Shown piece by piece: positions 61,540-64,000 of a stretch of DNA of 64,000 bases. Within the stretch, counting starts at the first letter, position 1. Each line of letters opens with the position of its first letter. Made by a program: the position numbers and the translations under genes. Source of the stretch: Monarcha castaneiventris obscurior (Eukaryota; Chordata; Aves; Passeriformes; Monarchidae). The notes under the pieces were generated by a model. It was not told the DNA's origin and did no database searches. It saw only the letters and a program-made list of their open reading frames with translations. The stretch spans positions 1 through 64,000 of the forward strand of contig JAMPIT010000191.1 of assembly GCA_026261815.1 (NCBI GenBank), read 5' to 3'.

Positions 61540-63770
61540 GGGGGAGGGGCTGCCCCATAGATCCGGTTCTGCCCCATGGATTGAGCCGGAAGTTGGGCTC
61601 TGCCCCATAGATTGGGTTCTGCCCCATGGATTGACCCATTAGGTCCCGTTCTGCCCCATAGATTCAATTCTGCCCCATGGATTGGGTTCTGACCCATGGA
61701 TTCAGTTCTGCCCCACAGATCGGCCCCACAGATTGGGTTCTGCCCCATAGATTGACCCCATAGATCCCGTTCAGCCCCATAGATTGACCAGACGTTGGGT
61801 TCTGCCCCATAGATTGAGCCGGAAGTTGGGGTCTGCCCCATAGATCGAGTTGTGCCCCATAGTGGTCTCCCCATAGATTGGGTTCTGCCCCATGGATTGA
61901 CCCATTAGGTCCCGTTCTGCCCCATAGATTCAGTTCTGCCCCATAGATCGGCCCCATAGATTGATTTCTGCCCCATAGATCGAGTTCTGCCCCATAGATT
62001 GGTTCTGCCCCACAGATCGGCCCCACAGATTGGGTTCTGCCCCATAGATTGACCCCATAGATCCCGTTCAGCCCCATAGATTGACCAGACGTTGGGTTCT
62101 GCCCCATAGATTGAGCCAAAAGTTGGGGTCTGCCCCATAGATCGAGTTGTGCCCCATGGATTGGGTTCTGCCCCATGGATTGACCCATTAGGTCCCGTTC
62201 TGCCCCATAGATTCAGTTCTGCCCCATAGATCGGCCCCACAGATCGATTTCTGCCCCATAGATCCGGTTCTGCCCCATAGATTGACCCCATAGAGCCTAT
62301 TCAGCCCCATAGATTGGGTTCTGCCCCATAGATTGACCCATAGATCCCCTTCAGCCCCATAGATTGACCAGACATTGGGTTCTGCCCCATAGATCTGGTT
62401 CTGCCCCATAGATCAGCCCCACAGATCGATTTCTGCCCCATAAATCCCTTTCTGCCCCACAGATTCTCCTTCCTGCCCCATAGATTGACCCACAGATCGG
62501 CTTCTGCCCCACAGATTGCTTTCCACCCCATAGATGGACCCATAGCTCCCAGTCGGCCCCATAGATTGAGTTCTGCCCCATAGACTGGTCTTTGCCCCAT
62601 AGATTCCCCTCCCTGCCCCATAGAGCAGCTTCTGCCCCACAGATTGACCCACGGATTCCCCTCCCTGCCCCACAGATCAGTTTCTGCCCCCTAGATTGGC
62701 TTCTGCCCCATAGCCTGACCCACAGCTCCCGTTCCACCCCACAGATTGAGCCGTGAGTCGAGTTCTGCCCCACAGATCCCGTTCTGACCCCGGCGTTTCC
62801 CTCCCTGCCCCACAGATCGATCTCAGCCCCCCCAGATCCGCCCCACAGATCCCTCCCTGCCCCATAGATCGAGTTCTGCCCCACAGATTGAAGCCAGGCC
62901 CCCAGATCCGCCCCATAACTCGATCCCCAGCCCCATAGATCGTTCTGAGCCCCACAGATCAATCCCAGCCCCACAGATCCACCCCACAACCCCCTCCGTG
63001 CCCCATAGATCCCTCCCTGCCCCAGAGATCGAGTTGTGCCCCACAGATCCTCTCCGTCATTCAATCCCAGCCCCACAGATCCACCCCACAACCCCCTCCC
63101 TGCCCCAGAGATCACTCCCTGCCCCATAGATCGAGTTCTGCCCCACGGATCTGCCCCATAAATCAATCCCTGCCCCATAGATCGATCTCGGCCCCATAGA
63201 TTGAGCCCAGCCCCACAGAACCACCCCATAATTCAATCCCAGCCCCACAGATCGAGCCCAGCCCCACAGAACCGCCCCACAACCCTCTCCCTGCCCCATA
63301 GATCCCTCCGTCCCCCATAGATCGAGTTCTGCCCCACAGAACTGCCCCATAGACCCCACCCAGCCCCATAATTCAATCCCTGCCCCACAGACCGATCTCA
63401 GCCCCACAGATCCTTCTCTGCCCCACAGATCCACCCCATAAATCAATCCCTGCCCCACAGATTGATTTCAGCCCCACAGATCGAGTTCTGCCCCACAGAT
63501 TCGCCCCATAACTCAATCCGCAGCCCCACAGATCCCTCCCTGCCCCACAGATCGTTCCCAGACCCACAGATCCCTCCCTGCCCCACAGATCTGCCCCATA
63601 GACCCCTCCCAGCCCCATAACTCAACCCCCAGCCCCACAGATTGAGTTCTGCCCCACAGATCCGCCCCATAAATCAATCCCTGCCCCACAGATTGATTTT
63701 AGCCCCATAGACCCCTCCCAGCCCCATAACTCAACCCCCAGCCCCACAGATCCCTCCCAGCCCCACACAT
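61540..63770. repeat. GCCCCATAGAT satellite downstream of DCAF11
   Basis: Basic unit of about 19-24 bp, CTGCCCCATAGATTGGGTT. A higher-order unit in the left part is marked by GACCCATTAGGTCCC at 61633, 61899 and 62182. Toward the right it shifts to CCCCACAGATC variants. All frames are open on the minus strand, but only as repeat translations. Confidence 0.9.
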
Positions 63771-64000
63771 TCCCCTCCCCCCCCCGCTCCCCTCCCCCTC
63801 CCCCACCTGCCCCGATCCATCCCCGCCCCTCCCCCCACGGCCTCCCCTCCCCCCCCCCCGCCTGCCCTTGCTCGGCGTCCCCGCGGATCCGTGGGGCACA
63901 GGGGGATCTATGGGGCAGCGCGGATCTATGGGGCAGAGCGGATCTATGGGGCGAGCCCTGGCGGCTCTGAGCCGTGGGGCAGCGGCGCTTCTGGGGCAGA
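63771..64000. repeat. C-rich gap and inverted satellite copies at the right edge
   Basis: 63771-63880 is C-rich (CCCCTCCCCC), then GGATCTATGGGGCA units on the plus strand from about 63900, the reverse orientation of the main satellite. No gene can be supported before the window ends. Confidence 0.65.

Noticed and set aside
62351..63229. 292-codon minus-strand open frame (GQGGIYGA-type repeats)
   Set aside because: The satellite unit lacks stops in this frame; no non-repeat sequence, start context or splice structure.

Overview
The window looks like a gene-dense, GC-rich piece of a bird genome, probably a microchromosome. The evidence is vertebrate-type genes with short GC-rich exons, GT-AG introns, CpG/CCAAT promoters, and introns made almost entirely of short G/C-plus-A-tract minisatellites instead of transposons. 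Species and chromosome cannot be read from the sequence, and the bird call is an inference. Three genes were assembled exon by exon by reading splice sites, codon phase and protein similarity from memory.

Layout. (1) 441-25029, minus strand: SLC7A8 (LAT2 amino-acid transporter). Eight coding exons join in phase into 368 codons, from the start codon through the part of the transporter core ending PALLLT. The last exons lie beyond base 1. (2) 25030-29064: spacer between the two divergent genes, with an A/T block, a C/A minisatellite, a CCACGCCC cluster, a TAATTA cluster and a promoter with ten ATTGG (inverted CCAAT) boxes. (3) 29065-39528, plus strand: PABPN1, complete, seven coding exons, 315 aa, followed by an A-rich 3' UTR. 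(4) 40540-42853: pyrimidine-rich repeat, then a promoter with eight CCAAT/ATTGG boxes, six of them 40-41 bp apart. (5) 42854-61474, plus strand: DCAF11 (WDR23), twelve coding exons seen. One short exon expected between 46455 and 48554 is not visible. (6) 61540-64000: a GCCCCATAGAT satellite that inverts near the right edge.

The genes have separate jobs: amino-acid exchange at the plasma membrane, nuclear poly(A) binding, and a CUL4-DDB1 substrate receptor. They are neighbours, not a pathway. The most unusual property is in the introns. Each is filled by its own minisatellite, strand composition flips at exons, and in many introns the repeat unit has carried along the adjoining exon edge with its splice site. 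The result is arrays of extra acceptors or donors carrying 29-79 bp of copied coding sequence. The clearest are nine 3' splice sites about 196 bp apart before PABPN1 exon 6, and two 79-bp copies of the SLC7A8 exon 5 acceptor end that differ from the exon only at synonymous positions. No tRNA, rRNA, CRISPR array or intact transposon was recognised. The many long open frames in the repeats are low-complexity and were not called as genes.
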